Assembly: GCA_964415245.1 (NCBI GenBank)
Contig: CAYQAJ010000290.1
Coordinates: forward strand, 1 to 6,568
Direction: 5' to 3'
DNA: 6,568 nucleotides
Origin: CAYQAJ01 sp964415245
Lineage (GTDB): Bacteria; Planctomycetota; Planctomycetia; Pirellulales; Pirellulaceae
The number at the start of each line of letters is the position of its first letter. The first letter of the stretch is position 1. Below, in pieces: positions 1 to 5,392 of this stretch. Position numbers and translations under genes: made by a program. The notes under the pieces are model-generated. The model searched no databases. It saw only the letters and a list, made by a program, of their open reading frames with translations, and was not told the DNA's origin.

Positions 1-1
1 C

Positions 2-112
2 GAGTGTTTTCGGGAACTACTGGCCCGCGACCAATCGGAGGCACCAGACTGCAAGTGGTGGGGTGAACTGGTCAGGCAGCTAAACCAGCCGCGTGACCCG
101 TCGTCGAGCTGA
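2..112 (+). CDS. 3' end of an unrecognised gene (partial at window start)
   Basis: The frame starting at base 2 is open from the window edge to a TGA at 110-112 and reads ECFRELLARDQSEAP followed by DCKWWGELVRQLNQPRD. The mix of charged, aromatic and aliphatic residues resembles the end of a real soluble protein; the other two + frames close early or look low-complexity. Only about 36 residues are visible, with no catalytic motif, so the family cannot be named. It ends about 440 bases before the next supported gene, with no obvious terminator between. Confidence 0.45.
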   Translation, partial: ECFRELLARDQSEAPDCKWWGELVRQLNQPRDPSSS

Positions 113-437
113 CTCGTCCGACTGCAGTCCAGCAGCGGTCAAACGGTTGGGCTTTCGAGCAACCGGAAAGCGTCGGGGACTGCCTCATGTGGCGTCGCGG
201 ATGTTCGATATCCCTCTTCCTCTGCGGCATCGGCGAAACAAGCTGCGCCTGTCCCCGCCTTTGAGACGCGTTCCGAATGGCCCGTCCGTCGCCGCTTCCA
301 TCGGGACACGCCCAGCAGAGAGCCGGAATCGTGTTGGCCGCCCGGACCGCCCACCCGCCGCGCTTTCTGCCGCTCGCCTTGCCCCATAACGACCCGGCAA
401 GCCCGATCGAGAACGGCCCTGTTTTGGCGGCTGCGGA
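113..437. other. gene-poor stretch, nothing supported
   Basis: Several open frames cross this stretch on both strands, as expected at this GC content, but none has a convincing ribosome binding site or a protein-like sequence. The long minus-strand frame over it runs on into the antisense of the DUF5678/protease gene and is arginine- and glycine-rich, typical of a shadow frame. I see no tRNA, repeat array or clear terminator. Confidence 0.4.
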
Positions 438-466
438 TTGTCAGCCGCGCGCCGGCGGGCGATACT
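438..466 (+). promoter_or_regulatory. candidate sigma70-type promoter for the DUF5678/protease gene
   Basis: TTGTCA (438-443, five of six matches to TTGACA) is separated by 17 bases from GATACT (461-466, four of six matches to TATAAT). Transcription would start near 473, about 80 bases before the ATG at 551. The spacer is very GC-rich. This is a motif match only. Confidence 0.35.
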
Positions 467-550
467 GATTTTGGGTCCGCCGCGGGATGCGCCGACGGTA
501 AACAATATGCTGCCGATGGTGATTTTCGAACCAAGCGCGCGAGGTGCATC

Positions 551-826
551 ATGAAAAGCCTGGCCGACGGGCTGCCGCCCGACATCGCGCGGCAGGTCCA
601 CCCCGACTGGCGCAAGAACGAAGCGGCCTACTGGGCCATCCGCGACCAACTTCTGGCCCCATACCAGGGTCAGTGGATCGGCTTCGCCGACGGCCGTGTC
701 GTCGCTTCCGGCACTCGCCCCGTAACCGTCTTCCACGCCGCCCATCAGGCCGCGCAACACCCGTTCATCACGTGCGTCGGTCGTGAGAACGAGCCGTACC
801 GCATGCGCCGGGCCAGTTTTACCTAG
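551..826 (+). CDS. DUF5678-domain protein, N-terminal half of an amber-interrupted DUF5678-retropepsin gene
   Basis: The ATG at 551 follows GAGGTG (541-546) at suitable spacing, which supports this start. The 91-residue product begins MKSLADGLPPDIARQ and has an HPDWRKNEAAYW segment (about 17-28). A DUF5678-like core follows (about 38-80) with GQWIGFADGRVVASG and HPFITCVGR; DUF5678 is a small domain of unknown function built around a GxWVAxxDGxVVAxG-type strand pair. The frame closes at TAG 824-826, yet the same frame resumes at once as DTSYPGEALPA and continues into an aspartic-protease domain. The simplest reading is one ancestral protein of about 215 residues in which a tyrosine-type codon (TAC or TAT) became TAG. 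The N-terminal half could still be made alone. No signal peptide or membrane segment is seen, so it is probably cytoplasmic. Confidence 0.75.
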   Translation: MKSLADGLPPDIARQVHPDWRKNEAAYWAIRDQLLAPYQGQWIGFADGRVVASGTRPVTVFHAAHQAAQHPFITCVGRENEPYRMRRASFT

Positions 827-1198
827 GACACGAGCTACCCTGGCGAAGCGCTGCCTGCGATTCGCGCCGAGTTCCGCCGTGAGCGCGGGATTCCGGGCCT
901 GGTCTTCGATCGCGTGATCCCCGACACGGGGGCCGATACAAGTGCGCTCCCCTGGGAGGACCGCGAGCAAATGCAGCTTGATCCTGCCGACGGCGTGCCG
1001 AGCCTAATGAGCGGATTGGCCGGAGGCTCGGCCACGATGCTCGGTTTTTTGGTGTGGGTGCAACTGGATGGCGCCCAATACGAGTGCCAGCTCCACGCCG
1101 ATTTTCTCGGCACGGAGTGCATCTTGGGCCGCGACGTGCTGAACTCGCTGGATGTTCTTTTTCGCGGCCCGAGCGGCGAGGCGATCGTGAACCCGTGA
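827..1198 (+). pseudogene. retropepsin-like aspartic protease domain, C-terminal half of the same interrupted gene
   Basis: This is in the same frame as the DUF5678 gene, directly after its TAG, and ends at TGA 1196-1198 (123 codons). Retropepsin hallmarks are clear: a hydrophobic strand GLVFDRVIP, the catalytic DTGAD (Asp at codon 33, bases 923-925) followed by SALPW, then LVWVQLDG, and the second family motif ILGRDVLNSL (about 99-108). Such proteins dimerise, each supplying one Asp, to cut peptides. Between the amber codon and the catalytic motif there is no ATG, GTG or TTG except a GTG at 914, only three codons before the Asp. A start there would lose the first strand and probably fold badly. 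The half is therefore likely unexpressed unless the TAG is read through. Substrate unknown. The catalytic residues look intact, suggesting a recent interruption. Confidence 0.72.
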
Positions 1199-1350
1199 GC
1201 GATCTGGCGCGAGCCGAGTCGGTCAGCATCAGCGGTCTCACAGGAGCGGCCCTCAGACTGCGGCGCGTCAACGCTTCCTGACACCACTTTCGCTTCGTTG
1301 TCGCCGGTTCGTGAAGTGCCGCTAGCGACGTATGCCGGCTTCTTTCCCGG

Positions 1351-1359
1351 TGGTAGAAT
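1351..1359 (+). promoter_or_regulatory. extended -10 promoter for the toxin-antitoxin pair
   Basis: TGG TAGAAT (1351-1359) is an extended -10 element: TGn followed by a hexamer matching TATAAT at five of six positions. No good -35 lies 17 bases upstream, which an extended -10 can tolerate. Transcription would start near 1366, leaving a leader of about 65 bases before the antitoxin ATG. The 1199-1350 stretch upstream contains no supported gene. Confidence 0.45.
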
Positions 1360-1431
1360 GGATTGTGTTTCGTGGCGCATTCGTCGTCGTTTGCCGACGA
1401 CGCACGTTTGACGACTAACGGAGTTCCCCTC

Positions 1432-1641
1432 ATGACTCTTACCGTTGAAGCCGTGTATGAAAACGGCCACCTCAAACCCCTTCAGCCGATCGACCTGCGA
1501 GAGGGCACGTCCGTCCGCGTGACCATCACGCCCGTCGACAAGGACTACGACCCACTGGAGGCCGTGATCGGCATCGGCGACGGGCCGCCCGACGGTGCCG
1601 ACAACCACGACAAGTATATCTATGGAAAGAACCAACCATGA
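1432..1641 (+). CDS. DUF104-family (AF2212-like) antitoxin of a type II TA pair
   Basis: The 69-residue product begins MTLTVEAVYENGHLKPLQP and continues IDLREGTSVRVTI. This is the YENGxLKPLxPxDLxEGTxVRVTI signature of DUF104/AF2212-like antitoxins, with a beta-strand DNA-binding and dimerisation region at about residues 1-34. The C-terminal tail (about 42-69: EAVIGIGDGPPD, NHDKYIYG) is the part expected to wrap around and neutralise the toxin. The ATG at 1432 is preferred over an upstream GTG at 1363 because GGAG sits at 1420-1423 with eight-base spacing and the family homology begins there. Its TGA (1639-1641) overlaps the toxin ATG as ATGA, so the two are translationally coupled. Such antitoxins usually repress their own promoter. 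Intact; family assignment is confident. Confidence 0.88.
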   Translation: MTLTVEAVYENGHLKPLQPIDLREGTSVRVTITPVDKDYDPLEAVIGIGDGPPDGADNHDKYIYGKNQP

Positions 1642-2057
1642 TTTTTGTCGATACCTGGGCATGGGTGTCACTTGCCCTGAAGCGCGATCAGCATCATCGC
1701 CGGGCGAAGGCCGAGCACAAGGACCTGCAAAGAGCGGGTAGGAAGTACGTTACGACCAGCTTCGTACTCAGCGAGCTGATCGCCCACCTCTATACCACTC
1801 TGACACCGACTCAGGCCCGAGGATTTATCAACACGGTGCTGTCGGCCGTCGATGCGGGTAAGTACGAGCTCCTTCACCTCTCCGCCAACCAGTTCCGTCG
1901 TGCCTGGGACTTGCGACAGAAGTATCAGGACAAACCGGATATCTCCTTCGTGGATTTCACATCCCTGGTCGTCATGCAGGACCTCGGCATTACCGACGTC
2001 TTCACCGGCGACGCGCATTTCCAACAGGTCGGCCTGGGATTCCGATTGGTTCCTTGA
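1638..2057 (+). CDS. vapC: PIN-domain ribonuclease toxin, VapC-like
   Basis: The 139-residue product has the usual PIN toxin length and acidic active-site residues: Asp5 in IFVDTWAW, Glu46 in SFVLSELIAHL, Asp106 in ISFVDFTSLVVM and Asp125 in FTGDAHFQQVG. PIN toxins are Mg2+-dependent endoribonucleases; VapC members cut tRNA or rRNA and stop translation until the antitoxin is restored. The target of this one cannot be told from sequence. The start overlaps the antitoxin stop (ATGA), and GGAAAG at 1624-1629 can serve as ribosome binding site. No frameshift or missing catalytic residue is seen, so the pair looks functional. vapC is used in the broad sense, since the partner is DUF104-type rather than an AbrB-like VapB. 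Confidence 0.9.
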   Translation: MIFVDTWAWVSLALKRDQHHRRAKAEHKDLQRAGRKYVTTSFVLSELIAHLYTTLTPTQARGFINTVLSAVDAGKYELLHLSANQFRRAWDLRQKYQDKPDISFVDFTSLVVMQDLGITDVFTGDAHFQQVGLGFRLVP

Positions 2058-2700
2058 AGATTTCTGCACCGCGCCATGACCCTACGCTTTGGAAGCGCTT
2101 CGTCTCGGTTGGCGTTGATTCCTGACGGCTCCGCTGTCTCGGCGCGAAAGCCGCACGGCCGCCCAATCCCCAGTCTGCTGGCCGAATTGCGGCCAATTTG
2201 CCGGGTGCGCGCATCAGCGCATCGAATCAATAGGTCATTGCGCTCACCCGCCAACTCACCCGATCATGAAAGGTGCATCCATTCCTGACATCAAAGTCGG
2301 CCAGGCGATCGAAGCGCGGGGATCGACTCGCTTGCCATACACTTGCAAGAACTTCGAAGGCGTCGATTTGTGCTCGTGCCCAGCCTCGCGCAATCCGTCG
2401 GTCCCCAGGGAATGGAGAACCTGGAAACACCTCAGCGCTATGGCGACATCGCCATGACGCGGCGGTGCGTGCGCAAGCCGGTCCGCCGGCCAGTTCATTC
2501 GTCGCAGAGCGAAAGGAGAGACCGGCACGACTCAGCGACCAGGGGCGCGGACCGCCATACCGCGGCGCGGCGCCGTATCATGAAATCAGGGGTCTCGAAC
2601 GCACGGTGGCGCTGTCGCAGCGTTCACGGGGTGGGTGTTCGATCGGCAGGGATCCGGACGGGCGGACCAGGCGCAAGCCGCCCGACTCGCCCGAACGTAG
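2058..2700. other. gene-poor stretch downstream of the TA pair
   Basis: About 640 bases hold no gene I can support. Open frames exist on both strands, but none has a good ribosome binding site or recognisable family, and the long + frames are arginine- and serine-rich. A minus-strand frame around 2256-2528 reads somewhat protein-like (KSTPSKFLQVYGKRVDP) but has no known motif and no useful start context; it could be a gene remnant. The last part may include the lost N-terminus of degenerate copy A. Confidence 0.35.
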
Positions 2701-2701
2701 A

Positions 2702-2958
2702 GGCTACCTCTCGGCGGCGAGCGCTGGGGGCGATTCGATATCGCCGAAGTCAAGCAGCGCGACTACAAGACCGGCCGTCTCAAGTAGCTCAAAGACGCAT
2801 CGCCCGAAAACGCCGACGAGCCGCCACCGCTGGAGGAACTTGCCACCGAGGCCGTCGGCGAATGGAAAGCGGCCATCGACGAACGGAACGCCGTGGTCGC
2901 CCTCTTAGAAAACGGCAGTACGGAGTCGGCCAGCACTTCGGCGGCCCGGGACACGTAG
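2702..2958 (+). pseudogene. degenerate copy A of a repeated small-protein family
   Basis: Aligned to copy B, this reads GYL, then after a 2-base insertion (CTCTC at 2706-2712 where B has CTC) GGERWGRFDIAEVKQRDY, an in-frame TAG at 2785-2787 where B has an arginine codon, then LKDASPENADEPPPLEEL, ATEAVGEWKAAIDERNAVV and ALLENG, ending at TAG 2956-2958. A frameshift plus a nonsense codon argue that it is no longer a gene. It is the longest copy and shows that the N-terminal part of copy B and the tail seen in copy C belong to one protein of roughly 85-90 residues. The tail is predicted helical, acidic and soluble. The family is not one I can name, and the original start is not identifiable. It lies directly upstream of the Fic promoter. 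Confidence 0.6.
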
Positions 2959-3023
2959 TACAAGCCTTCGCGCCGCAAGAGGTTCGGTCGTGTGCGGGGC
3001 TCGCTGTGCCGGCCTTGTTTTCG

Positions 3024-3052
3024 TAGACAAGAATGGCGTCCTACGTTATTAT
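3024..3052 (+). promoter_or_regulatory. sigma70-type promoter of the Fic gene
   Basis: TAGACA (3024-3029, five of six to TTGACA), a 17-base spacer, and TATTAT (3047-3052, five of six to TATAAT) form the best promoter match in the window. Transcription would start near 3059, about 40 bases before the ATG at 3099. The region is distinctly AT-rich against its GC-rich surroundings. Confidence 0.55.
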
Positions 3053-3079
3053 CGAAACTAGCCCGAATCGAAAATAACG
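3044..3079 (+). promoter_or_regulatory. inverted-repeat operator over the Fic promoter
   Basis: CGTTATTATCGA (3044-3055) and TCGAAAATAACG (3068-3079) are inverted repeats matching at 11 of 12 positions, separated by 12 bases. The left arm covers the -10 hexamer and the right arm lies just past the predicted start site, a layout typical of a repressor operator. Arm spacing of about two helical turns (24 bases from arm start to arm start) suits a dimeric winged-helix or HTH protein. The Fic protein itself carries a C-terminal winged-helix-like region and is the obvious candidate. Confidence 0.5.
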
Positions 3080-3098
3080 ATCCGCCAACCGCCCCCTT

Positions 3099-3293
3099 AT
3101 GATCGCCAGCGAAAACAAGCATCGCGCCGGGCGCTACGTGCGGCAACCGGCCGGCTACCGGGCCTTCTTGCCGGCGCCGCTTCCGCCCCATCCGCGCGTC
3201 GACATGGACCACCTGTGGCCCCTCGTTTCACAGGCCGACCGTGCGCTGGGTCGGCTTGACGGGTCGACGGAAAGCCTGCCCAACCCCGACTTG
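3099..3293 (+). pseudogene. N-terminal Fic_N segment, separated from the Fic gene by a frameshift
   Basis: From the ATG at 3099 this frame gives 65 residues: MIASENKHRAGRYVRQ, PAGYRAFLPAPLPP, then ADRALGRLDGSTESLPNPDL. This is the usual N-terminus (Fic_N region) of class II Fic proteins, which continue PNPDLFVxMYVRKEAVLSSQIEGTQ. Here the match stops at the leucine codon 3291-3293 and resumes in the -1 frame, as if one or four bases had been lost. Read straight on, the frame runs into unrelated residues and stops at 3390-3392. There is no slippery heptamer at the junction, so programmed frameshifting is unlikely. No strong ribosome binding site precedes the ATG. Confidence 0.7.
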
Positions 3294-4309
3294 TGTTCAT
3301 GTACGTCCGCAAGGAGGCCGTGCTGTCGAGCCAGATTGAAGGCACGCAGGCCTCGCTTATCGACGTTCTGGAGTTCGAGGCCGACGCCCTGACACCCGGT
3401 CATCCGCAGGACATAGGCGAGGTCGTCAACTACGTCGCCGCCATGAACCACGGTCTCGAGCGACTCAGGGCGTTGCCCCTCTCGCTGCGGCTCATCCGCG
3501 AGATTCACGGCAAGCTGCTGGCTGGCGTGCGTGGGGGCGAACGGACTCCAGGCGAATTCCGGCGCTCACAGAACTGGATCGGTCCGCAGGGATGTACTTT
3601 GCCAACCGCTACGTTTGTCCCGCCGCCGCCTTCCGCATTGATCACCGCGATGGGTGCTTTGGAAAAGTTCTTGCACGACGAGACTCCGATGCCGGTGTTG
3701 GTCAAAGTCGGCCTGGCGCATGCCCAGTTCGAAACGATCCACCCCTTTCTCGACGGCAACGGCCGCGTGGGGCGACTGCTCATCACGTTCCTGTTGTGCG
3801 AAAAGGGCATTCTGCAGCGCCCTTTGCTCTATCTGTCGCACTATTTCAAGCTGCATCGCCAGGAGTACTACGACCGGCTGCAGGCGGTCCGCGATCATGG
3901 CGCCTGGGAGGCGTGGCTGGCTTTTTTTCTCAGCGGCGTGTTCCAGGTTTCGCAAGACGCTACGGCCACCGCGCGGCAGATCGTCAATCTGCGCGAGGCG
4001 CACCGCCGACTGATCCAGGAGCGTTTCCGCCGCACAGCCGGCACAGCGCTGAAATTGCTCGAAAGCCTCTACTCGCGCCCATTCGTCTCGGTGCAGCACG
4101 TGGGCGAGGTGACGGGTTTGGCCGACGCCAACGCGAATAACTTGGTGGCACGATTCGAAGAGCTGGGGTTGCTGAGAGAGTCCACCGGTCGCAAGCGAAA
4201 TCGCCGCTTCGCCTACCAAAGCTACCTCGATCTGCTTTCCGATGCGCCTGCCCGCAACATGCCGCGCGGTCGAAAGCCGGTCCGCCCCCGCGGGAAGCGA
4301 AAACGATGA
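3293..4309 (+). CDS. Fic family protein (class II adenylyltransferase) with C-terminal winged helix, 5' frameshifted
   Basis: Fic enzymes transfer AMP from ATP to a hydroxyl side chain of a target protein. The frame (338 residues from GTG 3293) keeps the inhibitory-helix motif SSQIEG (residues 12-17, S/TxxxEG, the N-terminal position that defines class II), the flap region around GCTLPTATFVPPPP (100-113) and the full catalytic motif HPFLDGNGRVGR (150-161, His150; bases 3740-3775). Residues about 248-310 look like a winged helix (LKLLESLYSRPFVSVQHV, then TGLADANANNLVARFEELG), common in Fic proteins that bind DNA. The tail (319-338) is Arg/Lys/Pro-rich. Family members begin about 65 residues earlier; that part is present at 3099-3293 in another frame, so the gene is frameshifted. 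The GTG at 3293 lacks a clear ribosome binding site. A Fic core is certain; whether active protein is made is not. Confidence 0.85.
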   Translation: MFMYVRKEAVLSSQIEGTQASLIDVLEFEADALTPGHPQDIGEVVNYVAAMNHGLERLRALPLSLRLIREIHGKLLAGVRGGERTPGEFRRSQNWIGPQGCTLPTATFVPPPPSALITAMGALEKFLHDETPMPVLVKVGLAHAQFETIHPFLDGNGRVGRLLITFLLCEKGILQRPLLYLSHYFKLHRQEYYDRLQAVRDHGAWEAWLAFFLSGVFQVSQDATATARQIVNLREAHRRLIQERFRRTAGTALKLLESLYSRPFVSVQHVGEVTGLADANANNLVARFEELGLLRESTGRKRNRRFAYQSYLDLLSDAPARNMPRGRKPVRPRGKRKR

Positions 4310-4337
4310 CTGTGATCGACCTTGATCCACCGTAAAC

Positions 4338-4457
4338 GTGTCGCACTCCGACGAACTGCCGCCACCTGAGGAATCGGCCACCAAGCCCCTCGGCGAATGG
4401 GAAGCGGCCATCGACGAGTTGGGTGCCATCATGGGTCTCTTGAAAGAATCCAAGTGA
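4338..4457 (+). pseudogene. truncated copy C of the repeated small-protein family
   Basis: A GTG at 4338 opens a 39-codon frame reading SHSDELPPPEESATKPLG, EWEAAIDELGAIMGLLKESK, ending at TGA 4455-4457. It matches the tail of copy A (DEPPPLEELATEAVGEWKAA), and bases 4389-4417 match 2854-2882 at 27 of 29 positions. The GYLGGxRW...LKRLKD N-terminal part seen in copies A and B is missing. Upstream, a 9-codon frame (MTVIDLDPP, ATG 4306, stop 4333-4335) overlaps the Fic stop as ATGA and may be what is left of its start. It is most likely a remnant that once sat in the Fic operon. A real 39-residue peptide cannot be excluded, but no good ribosome binding site is seen. Confidence 0.5.
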
Positions 4458-4508
4458 CGCACCGGATCCATTCGACAATGGCAGCCCGATGCCGTTTCTG
4501 AACGTCCC

Positions 4509-4514
4509 AGGAGA
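4509..4514 (+). promoter_or_regulatory. strong ribosome binding site (AGGAGA)
   Basis: AGGAGA at 4509-4514 lies six to seven bases before the GTG at 4521. It is the best Shine-Dalgarno match in the window and decides the non-ATG start of the small basic protein gene. Confidence 0.6.
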
Positions 4515-4520
4515 CAACGC

Positions 4521-4715
4521 GTGAAAGCCAGGTCCGCCAAGACCCGCCGCCCGAACACCCAACCGGCCGCGCTGCCCGCGCTGAAGCGCGCCGCCCGGCG
4601 AGCGGTGCAAATCGCGCGATCGACCGGCACGTCGGCCTATGTCCTGGAAAACGGAAAACTCGTCGACGCGGGCAAGCGCATCCGCCGCAAGCGCAAGAAA
4701 GCCCGCCCGAACTGA
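4521..4715 (+). CDS. small basic protein of unknown function
   Basis: The GTG at 4521, behind AGGAGA, opens a 64-residue frame ending at TGA 4713-4715. The product has a basic N-terminus (about 1-11), a central segment ALKRAARRAVQIARSTGTSA then YVLENGKLVDAG (about 18-51), and a very basic tail (IRRKRKKARPN). The centre looks like one amphipathic helix followed by a short beta hairpin (YVxxNGKLVD), a compact pattern seen in short hypothetical proteins; I cannot attach a named family. With about a third Lys/Arg it could bind nucleic acid or act as an antitoxin-like partner, but that is speculation. Copy B follows within about 15 bases, and copy B in turn overlaps the next gene, so the three look like one former operon. 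Confidence 0.6.
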   Translation: MKARSAKTRRPNTQPAALPALKRAARRAVQIARSTGTSAYVLENGKLVDAGKRIRRKRKKARPN

Positions 4716-4731
4716 CGGGCTGGCCGGAAAG

Positions 4732-4969
4732 GGCTACCTCGGCGGCGACCGCTGGCGGCGTTTCGACACCGAAGAAGTCAAGGAGCGCGACTACAGAATC
4801 GACAGTCTCAAGCGGCTCAAGGACGAATCGCTCGCCGCCGCCTAACGAACTGCCTACCGAACCTACTGGCCTGCTCGAAGCAGCGGTCGAGCAGTAGAAC
4901 GCCATGGCCGGACTGTTGGAGAACGGCAACGGCGAGCCGCTTGCTGGGGTTAAGGGGAAGACGCGATGA
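4732..4969 (+). pseudogene. degenerate copy B of the repeated small-protein family
   Basis: Bases 4732-4845 read GYLGGDRWRRFDTEEVKE, RDYRIDSLKRLKDESLAAA and stop at TAA. The rest of the family sequence continues in another frame from about 4847: ELPTEPTGLLEAAVEQ, an in-frame TAG at 4895-4897, then NAMAGLLENGNGEPLAG, ending at TGA 4967-4969. So this copy has at least one frameshift and one nonsense codon. The only standard start in the first frame is an ATG at 4639 inside the preceding gene; a separate start nearer 4716 is not visible. The last stop overlaps the ATG at 4966 (ATGA). It is the family's best-preserved N-terminal half and may still make a short protein through 4845. Confidence 0.55.
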
Positions 4970-5262
4970 CTGTTGCCGAGCGGAAACACGTCGCCCGGCA
5001 GAATGACGAATGCGAGGATGAGTTGCGGGACAGCCGGGCCACCACTGACGCTAGGTCCCTCATTGCCCCAGACGGCGTCTTCTCCGACGGGAGCTGGATC
5101 GAGCCTAAGGTTCAAGACCCCGCTGGTGACGTGCGCTTGGTGCAATGGCCGGATTATGGCAATGGTTACTTTCGCAACAAGTCAGCGCGGTTTCTCACCG
5201 CTACGAAAGCTGCTCGGCAGCCGACGGGTCGCCCGATTCGATCTGCCCCAAAATCCGAGTAA
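4966..5262 (+). CDS. hypothetical protein
   Basis: The ATG at 4966 follows AAGGGGA (4952-4958) at suitable spacing and overlaps the last stop of copy B as ATGA. The 98-residue product starts with a charged, probably helical stretch (AERKHVARQNDECEDELRD), then IAPDGVFSDGSWIEPKV and VRLVQWPDYGNGYFRN, which look like short beta strands with aromatic residues, and ends in a basic disordered-looking tail. No family, signal peptide or membrane segment is recognised. Start context and protein-like composition favour a real gene, but it could be a 3'-truncated remnant because the last 20 or so residues look random. Confidence 0.45.
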   Translation: MTVAERKHVARQNDECEDELRDSRATTDARSLIAPDGVFSDGSWIEPKVQDPAGDVRLVQWPDYGNGYFRNKSARFLTATKAARQPTGRPIRSAPKSE

Positions 5263-5280
5263 TGTCGCTCATTGCGACAT
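5262..5280 (+). other. short hairpin just after the hypothetical gene
   Basis: ATGTCGC (5262-5268) and GCGACAT (5274-5280) are perfect 7-base inverted repeats with a 5-base loop, starting on the last base of the stop codon at 5260-5262. There is no T-run after it, so it is a weak candidate for a terminator or an mRNA-end stabiliser. The remaining bases to about 5392 hold nothing else I can support. Confidence 0.25.
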
Positions 5281-5392
5281 TCAGAATACGCCGCGATCCG
5301 ACATGATGCTACAAGAATAGCGCGCGGCCGCGGTCTGCCGATTCCATTCGCAACACGTCGCATGATGCGAAATCATTTTCCTTGTCCGCAGA

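Noticed and set aside
185..970. Long minus-strand open frame of about 260 codons
   Set aside because: It runs antisense through the DUF5678/protease gene, is Arg/Gly-rich and matches no known pattern; long antisense frames are common at this GC content.
835..1671. Long minus-strand open frame of about 278 codons
   Set aside because: Antisense to the protease half and the antitoxin, both of which have clear family motifs on the + strand.
2181..2196. Short inverted repeat AATTG-4-CAATT as an operator
   Set aside because: Arms of only five bases and no promoter or gene next to it.
2256..2528. Minus-strand frame reading KSTPSKFLQVYGKRVDP
   Set aside because: Somewhat protein-like, but no family, no ribosome binding site and no supporting neighbour; noted only as a possible remnant.
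2343..3026. + strand open frame of 227 codons before the Fic gene
   Set aside because: Mostly Arg/Ser-rich residues, and over 2702-2958 it is out of frame with the recognisable copy A sequence.
3285..3300. Programmed -1 ribosomal frameshifting in the Fic gene
   Set aside because: No X-XXY-YYZ slippery heptamer at the junction and no clear stimulatory structure; a small deletion explains it better.
3566..4630. Minus-strand open frame of 354 codons
   Set aside because: Exact antisense of the Fic catalytic and winged-helix region; the + strand carries HPFLDGNGRVGR.
4429..5145. Minus-strand open frame of 238 codons
   Set aside because: Antisense to the small basic gene and copy B; low-complexity Gly/Ser/Pro composition and no motif.
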